In this document: in pieces, positions 25,947-33,695 of the stretch
Numbering within the stretch: position 1 is the stretch's first letter
Layout of the letters: the number at the start of each line of letters is the position of its first letter
From: a virus
Virus record (IMG/VR): IMGVR_UViG_3300029319_007985
Coordinates: 108,390 to 172,389 of that record
DNA: 64,000 bases
Direction: 5' to 3' (one strand)
Notes under the pieces: generated by a model
Database searches by the model: none
Seen by the model: only the letters and a program-made list of their open reading frames with translations
What the model was told of the DNA's origin: nothing
Translations under genes and position numbers: made by a program

Positions 25947-27236
25947 ATGTTAGAAAAACTCTTTGGTTTGACAAAAGCCGGGACTTCAGTGAAAACTGAA
26001 ATCATGGCCGGAGTCGCCACTTTCCTAACAATGGCTTATATCACGGTAGTAAATCCTGCAATCTTAAGTACTGAAGGTTCGGGAATGGATTTTGGCGCTG
26101 TATTCACAGCGACAATTATTGCCGCTGTAATAGGAACATTGATAATGGGACTATGGGCCAATTGGCCGATAGCACTTGCACCAGGTATGGGACTAAATGC
26201 GTTCTTTACATTTGGTGTAATATTTGGAATGGGTTATACATTTTCTCAGGCCTTGGCCGCTGTATTTGTGGCAGGGGTAGTGTTTATCGTTTTGTCGGTG
26301 ACACCAGCGAGAAAATATATTATCAACTCTATTCCAAAAAGTATGAAACTAGGCGTTGGAGCCGGTATAGGATTATTCCTTGCCATCATAGGTTTTAAGA
26401 ACGCTGGTATTGTAGTGGATCATCCTGCTACATTAGTTGGACTTGGTGATATTTCAAGTTGGCCTGTTTTATTAGCAGGCGCAGGTTTTGCCACAATGGC
26501 AATACTTGATAGAAGAAAGATCCCAGGTGCAATAATAATTGGAATCTTAGCAGTCTCAGTGATTGCTTGGGTCTTTGGTATATCTGATCTAAAAGGTGTA
26601 GCCGGTGCTATTCCAAGTCCTGCACATGCGTTCAGTTTAGACTTTAGTCTAATTGCTACTGCAGGTTTCATTGGTACTGCGTTTGCATTCTTGTTTGTGG
26701 ACTTTATGGACACAGCAGGAACTTTGACTTCAGTTGCTAACCTTACTGGTAAAGTAAACAAAAGCGGCGAAGTGGAAGGCATTGACAGAGCATTGCTATC
26801 TGATTCGGTAGCAACAACTGTTGGAGCACTTGCAGGTACTTCTAACACTACTTCTTACATAGAAAGTGGTGCTGGAGTAAAAGAAGGCGGTAGAACAGGT
26901 TTGACAGCGGTAACAGTGGCGGTGCTATTTTTAGCCTGCTTATTCTTTGCCCCGCTGGCACAGAGTATACCTAAGTTCGCCACTGCACCAGCACTTATAT
27001 TCATTGCAACCTACTTCTTGAGAAACCTCAAGGACATCGATTGGGATGATGTGAGTGAGTATGCACCTGCCGTATTAGCGGCGGTGATCATGCCATTAAC
27101 TTTCAGTATTGCCTATGGTATTGCGATAGGTTTTATTGCTTATGTTGTAATCAAAGCATTAAGCGGTAAACAATCACAATTGAACAAAGGTAGTATTGCA
27201 ATAGCGGCAGTAAGTTTAGTTTACTTCGCTGTATAA
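25947..27236 (+). CDS. AzgA-type purine (adenine/guanine/hypoxanthine) permease
   Basis: 429 residues with about 12 hydrophobic segments. The N-terminal LEKLFGLTKAGTSVKTEIMAGV followed by TFLTMAYITVVNPAIL is the hallmark of the AzgA subfamily of NCS2 transporters; NCS2-type features include WPIALAPGMGLNAFF and GTSNTTSYIESGAGV. Proton-coupled uptake of purine bases is expected for this family. Own promoter, strong RBS. A phage purine transporter is unusual; here it follows a purine phosphoribosyltransferase and GMP reductase, which suggests import and salvage of bases for phage DNA synthesis. Confidence 0.92.
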   Translation: MLEKLFGLTKAGTSVKTEIMAGVATFLTMAYITVVNPAILSTEGSGMDFGAVFTATIIAAVIGTLIMGLWANWPIALAPGMGLNAFFTFGVIFGMGYTFSQALAAVFVAGVVFIVLSVTPARKYIINSIPKSMKLGVGAGIGLFLAIIGFKNAGIVVDHPATLVGLGDISSWPVLLAGAGFATMAILDRRKIPGAIIIGILAVSVIAWVFGISDLKGVAGAIPSPAHAFSLDFSLIATAGFIGTAFAFLFVDFMDTAGTLTSVANLTGKVNKSGEVEGIDRALLSDSVATTVGALAGTSNTTSYIESGAGVKEGGRTGLTAVTVAVLFLACLFFAPLAQSIPKFATAPALIFIATYFLRNLKDIDWDDVSEYAPAVLAAVIMPLTFSIAYGIAIGFIAYVVIKALSGKQSQLNKGSIAIAAVSLVYFAV

Positions 27237-27242
27237 TCATTA

Positions 27243-27261
27243 GGGGGACTTTTTGTCCCCC
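27243..27261 (+). terminator. GC-rich hairpin, possible terminator
   Basis: GGGGGAC-TTTTT-GTCCCCC, a 7-bp perfect stem with a 5-base loop, just after the permease stop. There is no run of T on the 3' side of either strand, so it may be a weak terminator or an mRNA-protecting hairpin. It stands out strongly against the AT-rich background. Confidence 0.5.
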
Positions 27262-27276
27262 CATTGACAAATCTTC

Positions 27277-27283
27277 TAAATAC
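27277..27283 (+). promoter_or_regulatory. T4-late-type promoter motif (TAAATAC)
   Basis: TCTAAATACTTCATATG: the motif ends 5 bases before ATG 27289 and directly follows the hairpin at 27243. Confidence 0.5.
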
Positions 27284-27288
27284 TTCAT

Positions 27289-28221
27289 ATGCATTACCTA
27301 ATATTGACTCCGGATGGTGTTGGATCAACAATACTACAAAGATTACTGACTGTAAGTTTACATTTACAAAATAAAAAAGTAGTAAACACACACGAACTAA
27401 CTAACGGATTGGAACTTACAAAAAGCCTTGTGAGGAAAAACCCTAGCATAGGTTATAAACAATCTTTAAAAGAGATTGAAAGTCTTTTGCAAAAAAATGA
27501 TGAAGAAACAAGACTTGTTAGCAGATTAGCAAAATATCATATAGATAAAAGACAAGACAACTCTGCTGATCAATATGAATTTTATAATTTTTTGAACAAT
27601 TTTTTCCACACGAAAATTATGTGTGTGAGGAAAAATATTTTCGAATATGCAATGAGTTGGAGTATTAGGAAAAAATCAGGTGTACTCAATGTATATAATA
27701 AAAAAGACAAGGAAAAAGTTTTACAAGTTACAGATGTAGATGAAGAATATTTTTTAAAAAAATGTATGGATTACGTAAACTATGTTAAATGGATTGAAAA
27801 GTATTTTAAAAATGTCAAGGTAATTTCCTATGAAGACATGCTAATCGAAAGTGATAAGGTTATTGCGGAACTTACTAATAACAACAAAACTTTTGAAAGC
27901 AATTTTGGAGTAACATGCAGTAATATCATTAAAAAAGAATATGAACTTTTCAATTTTCTATCTAACAAAAATTTAAAACACAATATTAGCAGGAAAGAGC
28001 AAAAAGCAATACTATTATATAAAAAAGTTGGTAATGAATTAATTAAAAAAAATATCATACATTCGTTACCAATTAAGAACACAACATTGACTGATAAACA
28101 GAAACAGATAAAAAATTTTCAAACATGTCTAAACAAATTTTACAAATTTGCTAAAAACCATAACTGGATAGATCAAAGCAATGCAACTTATGATTTTTGG
28201 AATAAAACGCACATATGCTGA
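27289..28221 (+). CDS. Sulfotransferase-like protein
   Basis: 310 residues. N-terminal LILTPDGVGSTILQRLL resembles the 5'-phosphosulfate-binding loop (TxxxxGST), and CVRKNIFEYAMSWSIRK (about 111-127) the 3'-phosphate-binding segment (R...S). ISYEDMLIES near 182 also occurs in this family. Known sulfotransferases transfer sulfate from PAPS to sugars or small molecules. This is distant and unproved. It overlaps the SGNH gene that follows. Confidence 0.6.
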   Translation: MHYLILTPDGVGSTILQRLLTVSLHLQNKKVVNTHELTNGLELTKSLVRKNPSIGYKQSLKEIESLLQKNDEETRLVSRLAKYHIDKRQDNSADQYEFYNFLNNFFHTKIMCVRKNIFEYAMSWSIRKKSGVLNVYNKKDKEKVLQVTDVDEEYFLKKCMDYVNYVKWIEKYFKNVKVISYEDMLIESDKVIAELTNNNKTFESNFGVTCSNIIKKEYELFNFLSNKNLKHNISRKEQKAILLYKKVGNELIKKNIIHSLPIKNTTLTDKQKQIKNFQTCLNKFYKFAKNHNWIDQSNATYDFWNKTHIC

Positions 28222-28901
28222 AAATACAGAATAAAATAAACTTAAATCAAAAAACAAGCGGTATGGACACTTACAAATGGTGCCGTAATAAAAATTATTT
28301 CAAAAACTATAAAAAAGAAATTTCATACTCGTATAACAGTAAAGGTTTCAGAGATAAAGAATGGCCTAAAGATTTATCAGAGGCGATTTGGTGTGTTGGA
28401 GATAGTTTCACAGTGGGTATGGGACAGCCTTTCAATGAAACTTGGCCACAGTTATTGGAAAGAGCCACTGGTAAGAGATGTATAAATGTTGCTGAAGATG
28501 GATGTAGTAATGATGTTATATCCAAAAGGATCAAAAAAATCCATCAACTTTACAAGCCTAAATGGATTGTGGTAATGTGGTCTTACCTGCACAGAAGACA
28601 GGACAAACATTATGACAAAACAGATTTTGGTTTAAAAGAAGACTTAAAAAATTTTAAAAAAAATTATGACATCGCACAATTATGCAACTCAAATATCATA
28701 CATCTTTTAATTCCAGATGCTATTATTGAAAACACCAAAAGACAAAAATATTTTTTTAAGAAACACGGTGTAAAAAACATACATTGTTTTAGTCAAATAG
28801 ATTACGGAAGAGATTACCAGCATTTTGGTTTAAAAACAAGTAAAAAAATATGTTCTTTAATTGTAAAAAAAATAAAAGACTTTGACAAAAGACCTAAATA
28901 A
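28215..28901 (+). CDS. SGNH/GDSL-like hydrolase
   Basis: 228 residues. WCVGDSFTVGMGQPF (GDS nucleophile motif, about 56-70), NETWPQLL, and GCSNDVI (block with Gly/Asn), then VVMWSYLHRR as the next strand. The C-terminal part has HCFSQIDYGRDYQHFG where the catalytic Asp/His may lie. Lacks the N-terminal beta domain of the proteins at 3043 and 30887. Probable esterase; substrate unknown. Confidence 0.72.
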   Translation: MLKIQNKINLNQKTSGMDTYKWCRNKNYFKNYKKEISYSYNSKGFRDKEWPKDLSEAIWCVGDSFTVGMGQPFNETWPQLLERATGKRCINVAEDGCSNDVISKRIKKIHQLYKPKWIVVMWSYLHRRQDKHYDKTDFGLKEDLKNFKKNYDIAQLCNSNIIHLLIPDAIIENTKRQKYFFKKHGVKNIHCFSQIDYGRDYQHFGLKTSKKICSLIVKKIKDFDKRPK

Positions 28902-28910
28902 TAATATAAT
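28882..28910 (+). promoter_or_regulatory. Sigma70-type promoter with leaderless start
   Basis: TTGACA, 17-base spacer, TATAAT; the -10 box ends 6 bases before ATG 28917. Confidence 0.7.
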
Positions 28911-28916
28911 AATACT

Positions 28917-29108
28917 ATGGCAAAAAAACAAGCAAAAGGATTATCACTTAGGATTTCACTCGATGAATACGAGGCCTTGCGAGAACAAGCAAAAATAAAT
29001 GACAAGGTAATAACAGATCCAGATTTAATAAACACGATTGATAAAATCGAAGAACTAGTAGCAAAATTAAGAAAGCGTATTGTTAGAAAGGATATCTACG
29101 AAGCATGA
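28917..29108 (+). CDS. Small basic helical protein, unknown
   Basis: 63 residues starting MAKKQAKGLSLRISLDEYEAL, with a charged helix (IDKIEELVAKLRKRIVRK). It overlaps the cupin gene by 4 bases. Leaderless promoter upstream. The LSLRISLDEYEALREQA start resembles ribbon-helix-helix type repressors, so a small DNA-binding role is possible but uncertain. Confidence 0.5.
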   Translation: MAKKQAKGLSLRISLDEYEALREQAKINDKVITDPDLINTIDKIEELVAKLRKRIVRKDIYEA

Positions 29109-29497
29109 GTAATATAGCAGGAAAAATTTGGGGCCAAACAGAATTAATACACAAAAATGGTGTTCTAGAATTCCACAGGATAGACTATAAAGCAGGATAC
29201 AAATGTTCTGAACACGAACACAAATATAAATGGAATGGATTCTTTGTTGAATCAGGGAAAATGCTTGTAAGAGTATGGCAAGACGATCAAGGTCTTGTAG
29301 ATGAAACAATTTTGAATGCAGGAGACTTCACACAGGTTAAGCCAGGTAAAGTGCATCAGTTTGAAGGACTTGAAGATGGTGTTGCTTTTGAACTGTATTG
29401 GGCAGAGTTCAACCACGATGACATTGTGAGAAGGACTTCAGGCACAGTTGTTGATAACAAGGTTGTTAGACTAGATACAAAAAAATCTAAGAAATAA
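29105..29497 (+). CDS. Cupin-fold protein
   Basis: 130 residues. CSEHEHKYKWNGFFVESGKM (about 34-53) and GDFTQVKPGKVHQFEGLEDG (about 75-94) fit the two conserved cupin motifs, with His residues as possible metal ligands (HEH and VHQF). Sugar or small-molecule isomerase/dioxygenase or binding role possible. In the operon after the leaderless promoter. Confidence 0.65.
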   Translation: MSNIAGKIWGQTELIHKNGVLEFHRIDYKAGYKCSEHEHKYKWNGFFVESGKMLVRVWQDDQGLVDETILNAGDFTQVKPGKVHQFEGLEDGVAFELYWAEFNHDDIVRRTSGTVVDNKVVRLDTKKSKK

Positions 29498-29649
29498 TGA
29501 CCGAAGAAGAGTACTTGCAAACTTTTGTTCGAGAATACAAAGAAGAAATCGAATCAGAAAAAGAAAAAGCACGTCAAGAAAAAATAAGGCAAGGTAAATT
29601 TACCATTGAAGAAATACTACAAGCGATAGATGAAATTTATAGTTCTTAA
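29497..29649 (+). CDS. 50-residue acidic/charged protein
   Basis: MTEEEYLQTFVREYKEEIES is followed by a Lys/Glu-rich helix and ends EEILQAIDEIYSS. Its ATG overlaps the stop of the cupin gene (TAATG). It is too short for a domain call; probably a coiled-coil helix, function unknown. Confidence 0.55.
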   Translation: MTEEEYLQTFVREYKEEIESEKEKARQEKIRQGKFTIEEILQAIDEIYSS

Positions 29650-29678
29650 TAGACAAAATTTACATAATCGTGTATAAT
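29650..29678 (+). promoter_or_regulatory. Sigma70-type promoter for queE, leaderless start
   Basis: TAGACA, 17-base spacer, TATAAT; the -10 box ends 7 bases before ATG 29686. The -35 begins right after the stop of the upstream gene. Confidence 0.65.
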
Positions 29679-29685
29679 AGTACAA

Positions 29686-30573
29686 ATGGACAAACTAAGA
29701 TATTCGGAAATATTTTATAGTGTGCAAGGAGAAGGGCGTTTTGTTGGTGTGCCCAGTGTGTTCTTTAGGGTGTTTGGCTGTAACTTCAACTGCCATGGTT
29801 TTGGACAAGGCAGAGATGAATCAAAGTGGTTAAAGCCGGAAGAGATGCCATACATGACACAAGACTTGTCACACGTGAATCATGTGAGAGATTTGCCTGT
29901 GGTGGAGATAGGTTGTGATGCAAGTGCCAGTTGGAGTTCGAGATACAAACACTTGGTTGCTTGGGAATCGATCGACGACATCGCGAAAAAAATTACTGCG
30001 TACACGCCGAACAAAAAATGGACAAATGACAACGGCACAGACATACACTTTATCATCACTGGCGGTGAGCCAATGTTGTGGCAAAGAGAAACGCAGATAC
30101 TTCTAAGACAAAAAGAATTCAACAGTTTAAAAAACTTGACTATAGAAACAAACTGCACACAACCGTTCAAAGCAGGTTTCGATAAATTTTTACAAGGACT
30201 AGTAGCAGGAGATTATACCAAAGAACCAGTACACATCACTTGGTCAACTTCGCCAAAATTATCAATATCGGGAGAAGACTGGGATAAAGCAATAAAGCCT
30301 GAGGTTGCCAAACAATATTTTGATATACCCAACAGTCATTTGTATTTCAAGTTCGTAGTCCAGGATGAACAGGATCTAGCAGAGGTTGATAAGGCACGAG
30401 AAGAGTATAGCAAAGCAGGAGTTGATGCAGACATCTACTTAATGGCTGTAGGAGCAACTCAAGAAGGGCAGGCAAAAACAGCAAAGCAGGTGGCAGATGT
30501 GGCAATGAAGAATGGATACAAGTATTCTCCAAGACTGCATGTTGATTTATTTGGTAATAAGTGGGGCACATAA
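29686..30573 (+). CDS. queE: QueE-like 7-carboxy-7-deazaguanine synthase with split Cys motif
   Basis: 295 residues. N-terminus LRYSEIFYSVQGEGRFVGVP matches the QueE start; GCNFNCHGFG has Cys32 and Cys36, but the usual third Cys (CxxCDT) is not there. A GCDAS segment appears at Cys77, after about 40 extra residues, so cluster binding is probably Cys32/Cys36/Cys77. ITGGEPMLW near 129 and INTNCTQP-like IETNCTQP near 152 are SAM-region motifs, WSTSPKLS near 186. It makes CDG from 6-carboxytetrahydropterin. Same phage family members have this long insertion in my memory; to be checked. Confidence 0.82.
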   Translation: MDKLRYSEIFYSVQGEGRFVGVPSVFFRVFGCNFNCHGFGQGRDESKWLKPEEMPYMTQDLSHVNHVRDLPVVEIGCDASASWSSRYKHLVAWESIDDIAKKITAYTPNKKWTNDNGTDIHFIITGGEPMLWQRETQILLRQKEFNSLKNLTIETNCTQPFKAGFDKFLQGLVAGDYTKEPVHITWSTSPKLSISGEDWDKAIKPEVAKQYFDIPNSHLYFKFVVQDEQDLAEVDKAREEYSKAGVDADIYLMAVGATQEGQAKTAKQVADVAMKNGYKYSPRLHVDLFGNKWGT

Positions 30574-30577
30574 AAAC

Positions 30578-30606
30578 TTGAACATTGCTTTAAAATAAGA
30601 TATAAT
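30578..30606 (+). promoter_or_regulatory. Sigma70-type promoter, leaderless start
   Basis: TTGAAC, 17-base spacer, TATAAT; the -10 box ends 6 bases before ATG 30613. Confidence 0.62.
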
Positions 30607-30612
30607 ACTATT

Positions 30613-30933
30613 ATGAAAGTTAAAAAAACAAAAAACACAAAAGCAAAGGCTAAGACCAAAGGAAAGAAAAGCGAAGATCCAATGGTCAAGGTTATCAAAC
30701 TTCATGTGCAACCAGAAAATCCAAGGAATGGATTTTTTGAACTTGACTGGAATGATGAATTTGTTAACATGCTAAGACAGAGTGGTTATCAGGGAGAGTC
30801 ACAGGAAGAAGTTGTTGATCGTTGGTTTCAAACACTTTGCAGAACAGTTGGCAACGAACAAGGACTAGATGTGACTGGTGCTGGATATGTACAAATCAAT
30901 AGAAGAGACGACGGCAAAACTGAAGTCTCTTAA
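30613..30933 (+). CDS. Conserved phage protein with Lys-rich N-terminus
   Basis: 106 residues: a KVKKTKNTKAKAKTKGKKSED basic start, then a globular part with FFELDWNDEFVNMLRQ and VVDRWFQTLCRTVG. No known domain. It is preceded by its own leaderless promoter and overlaps the SGNH gene by about 47 bases. Confidence 0.6.
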   Translation: MKVKKTKNTKAKAKTKGKKSEDPMVKVIKLHVQPENPRNGFFELDWNDEFVNMLRQSGYQGESQEEVVDRWFQTLCRTVGNEQGLDVTGAGYVQINRRDDGKTEVS

Positions 30934-31906
30934 TTTTGTTTTAATTTTTGAAAGTAAAAAAACTAAAAACAAAATAAACATTCAATTCAATAACAAGACT
31001 ATTTCAAGTCGCACAGACATAAGCATCACAGACATAGGGCAAAAAGTTAATCTCAAATTCAGTGGATTCGTGCCTAATGATCCAGAACAAAAAATTTTAT
31101 GTTTTTTGTTATACCAGAATAGAATTTTATCCATCAAAAACATAGCAAATTTTTCGGTACAAGGTAATCAGTATGTTGAAGATAAAATACTTTATGACTG
31201 TGACCAAATAAATTTTAACGGAACCTTAACAATTACTTTCACAAAGCACTGGATAGAACACAATATTTTAAATGGCGCATATCTTGAAAATTTTGTAAAT
31301 TGGGAATATCCTAAATTTACAGATGAAAAAGTCTTTTGCTTTGGAGACAGTTGGACAGCAGGACACGGAGTTGGAGCAGATGAGACATGGCCAAGCATAC
31401 TTGATGCAAAGTCTTTTAATTTTGGATCAAAGGGACTAAGCCATGATGGGATATGTAAAAATGTTGCCTACGTACTGAAGAAAAGCAGACACGTTGACAC
31501 AGTAATATGTTTATTTCCAGGTGCCACCAGGAAATTGTTAACATTTGAATGCCTTGACAAAAAAGGACATATACCTATCGGTATGCAGACCCCATGGGAA
31601 CTGCCAACTGAATATCGTGATTATGTAGCGGAGGCAAGGAAATTGATTATGGATAAAGAATATATTACAAATGACTGGATAGAATCTGTAGAAAAAGTTT
31701 CAGAGATGTGCAAAGACCAAAATGTGAAATGTTGGATATCGACTTGGTCAGATGAGTTACATAACTTTATTCCTGCTGAAAATAAATTACCAAGTTTTCC
31801 AAGTTTAGATACTTTCATGGATAGGGCAAAAGATGGTAAACATCCACACAAAAAACACTACGATCTGTTTGTAAAACTTATAAAACCATACATAGACAAA
31901 AATTAA
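30887..31906 (+). CDS. SGNH/GDSL-like hydrolase with N-terminal beta domain
   Basis: About 339 residues. The first 130 residues are beta-rich and end in NFNGTLTITF, like the stand-alone protein at 191 and the N-terminal domain at 3043. Then CFGDSWTAGHGVGADETWP (GDS motif) and FGSKGLSHDGI; HPHKKHYDLF near the end may hold the catalytic His. ATG 30887 chosen over GTG 30878; both lie within the previous gene. Third member of the fused family or fourth SGNH in the window. Confidence 0.7.
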   Translation: MYKSIEETTAKLKSLNFVLIFESKKTKNKINIQFNNKTISSRTDISITDIGQKVNLKFSGFVPNDPEQKILCFLLYQNRILSIKNIANFSVQGNQYVEDKILYDCDQINFNGTLTITFTKHWIEHNILNGAYLENFVNWEYPKFTDEKVFCFGDSWTAGHGVGADETWPSILDAKSFNFGSKGLSHDGICKNVAYVLKKSRHVDTVICLFPGATRKLLTFECLDKKGHIPIGMQTPWELPTEYRDYVAEARKLIMDKEYITNDWIESVEKVSEMCKDQNVKCWISTWSDELHNFIPAENKLPSFPSLDTFMDRAKDGKHPHKKHYDLFVKLIKPYIDKN

Positions 31907-31921
31907 GACCTATGTTATAAT
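31893..31921 (+). promoter_or_regulatory. Sigma70-type promoter, leaderless start
   Basis: TAGACA, 17-base spacer, TATAAT; the -10 box ends 5 bases before ATG 31927. Confidence 0.65.
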
Positions 31922-31926
31922 ATGGT

Positions 31927-32910
31927 ATGACACACATACTTGTAGATACGGCTAATACTTTTTTCAGAGCAAGACACGTTATCAGAGGTGATACATCGGA
32001 AAAAATTGGTATGGCCATTCATATCACCATGAACTCAATTAAGAAAGCGTGGGCAGACTTTGATGGTACACATTTAGTTTTTTGTTTGGAGGGGAGATCT
32101 TGGCGTAAGGATCATTATGCTCCTTACAAAAGAAATAGGAAGGACGCCATTGAAGCAATGAGTCCGCTAGAAAAAGAAGAAAATGAAGTGTTTTGGGAGT
32201 GCTATGATGACTTTGTAAAATTTCTAAAAGAAAAGACAAACGCAACAGTTTTACAAAATCCCCGAGCAGAAGCAGATGATTTGATAGCAAGATGGATTGA
32301 TAGACATCCTGAACAAAAACACGTAATATTGAGCACAGATAAGGATCTAAACCAGTTAGTAAATTCAAGAGTGAAGCAATATAATGGTGTTACAGAACAA
32401 ACAATCACCCATGAGGGATGGTTCGACAAAAAAGGAAATCCTGTCATAGATAAAAAAACTAAGGAAGTCAAGAAAGCACCTGACCCTGAATGGATTTTAT
32501 TTGAAAAATCTATGAGAGGTGATCCAAGTGATAATATTTTTAGTGCATATCCAGGTGTGCGAACAAAGGGCACAAAAAATAAAATTGGCTTACTAGAAGC
32601 ATTTGCTGACAGGAATGCAAAAGGCTACACGTGGAATAACCTCATGTTAAGTAAATGGGTAGATGCTGAAGGAAAAGAACATAGGGTACTCGACGACTAC
32701 GAACGAAACAAACTTTTAGTAGATCTACATGCCCAGCCTACGCCGATAATAGAAGAACTTGACCAAACTATCGATCAGGCAAAGGCAGAAAACAAAAATA
32801 TAAGCCAAGTAGGAATAAGATTTATGAAATTTTGTGGCAAGTATGATCTACAAAGAATATCTGAACAAGCACAGTTATACGTAGAACCATTTAATGCGAG
32901 ACTAATATGA
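31927..32910 (+). CDS. rnh: 5'-3' exonuclease / RNase H (T4 Rnh-like)
   Basis: 327 residues, close to T4 RNase H (305). Starts THILVDTANTFFRAR (first Asp), FCLEGRSWRKDHYAPYKRNRK (Arg/Lys clamp), RAEADDLIARW (two Asp), STDKDLNQLV (Asp-x-Asp) and SMRGDPSDNI (Asp-x-x-x-Asp in the helix-hairpin region). These acidic residues bind the two metals of FEN-1-like nucleases. It removes RNA primers from Okazaki fragments. Own promoter. Confidence 0.9.
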   Translation: MTHILVDTANTFFRARHVIRGDTSEKIGMAIHITMNSIKKAWADFDGTHLVFCLEGRSWRKDHYAPYKRNRKDAIEAMSPLEKEENEVFWECYDDFVKFLKEKTNATVLQNPRAEADDLIARWIDRHPEQKHVILSTDKDLNQLVNSRVKQYNGVTEQTITHEGWFDKKGNPVIDKKTKEVKKAPDPEWILFEKSMRGDPSDNIFSAYPGVRTKGTKNKIGLLEAFADRNAKGYTWNNLMLSKWVDAEGKEHRVLDDYERNKLLVDLHAQPTPIIEELDQTIDQAKAENKNISQVGIRFMKFCGKYDLQRISEQAQLYVEPFNARLI

Positions 32911-33695
32911 ATGTAGGTTTCATAGGGTTGGGCACAGTTGGCGCCTGCATAGCCAAGGCATTACTTAGACGTGGATACGAATTAACAGTTTTTAATAGGA
33001 CAGTTTCAAAAGCAAAAAAATTTGCTAAGAAACATTACTGCAATTTCGTCTACACTATCGAAGAACTTTGCTGTGCAGAGAAAATTATTTTTATATGTGT
33101 TGATACTGAGGAGTCTGTAAAACAAATTTCTTCTGAATTAAAAAAGCATCTTAAACCAAAATCTATAGTTATAGATCATAGCACAATTAATTTTGAGATT
33201 TCAAAACGATTACACGCCGACTTTAAAAAGCATAAAATTAGTTTTTTAGATGCTCCTGTGACTGGCGGAGAAGAAGGCGCTGGAAAACAGATTGGCGGAG
33301 TAATGGTTGGTGGGGACAGAAAAACATTTAAAGCAGTTGAGGAAATGATTAGATCCTATTCTAAGACCGTTGAATATATGGGACCATCTGGACAAGGACA
33401 ATTAACCAAGATTGCAAATCAGATATGTAGTTTTAACACAAAACAAGGAATATTTGAAGCATTGGACTTTGCAAATAGATGTAAGTTGGATAGGCAGAAA
33501 CTTATAAAAATATTGCTAAGTGGCTCAGCACAAAGCCTGCAATTACGTAAAAATAAAAAATTCATTCAAAAGAAAGTTTTTGAAAAATTAAGGCCACACG
33601 CACGAAAAGAAATTGGTATTACAATAAAAAATGCAAATAAGAAAAAAATACGGTTGCTATGCACAGAACAAATTGCTAAAATAATAAAAACATGA
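32907..33695 (+). CDS. 3-hydroxyisobutyrate/6-phosphogluconate dehydrogenase-family protein
   Basis: 262 residues, shorter than typical 290. NAD(P)-binding GFIGLGTVGACIAKALLRRG (4-23), substrate-binding DAPVTGGEEGAGKQIGG (near 118-134), and catalytic-lysine region GPSGQGQLTKIANQ (near 155-168). The beta-hydroxyacid dehydrogenase class reduces or oxidises short-chain hydroxyacids or related; true substrate unknown. It overlaps both neighbours slightly. Confidence 0.85.
   Translation: MNVGFIGLGTVGACIAKALLRRGYELTVFNRTVSKAKKFAKKHYCNFVYTIEELCCAEKIIFICVDTEESVKQISSELKKHLKPKSIVIDHSTINFEISKRLHADFKKHKISFLDAPVTGGEEGAGKQIGGVMVGGDRKTFKAVEEMIRSYSKTVEYMGPSGQGQLTKIANQICSFNTKQGIFEALDFANRCKLDRQKLIKILLSGSAQSLQLRKNKKFIQKKVFEKLRPHARKEIGITIKNANKKKIRLLCTEQIAKIIKT

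Noticed and set aside
28917-29108. Ribbon-helix-helix repressor call for the 63-residue protein
   Set aside because: Only the first 20 residues look similar and the rest is a plain charged helix; kept as a possibility in the feature only.
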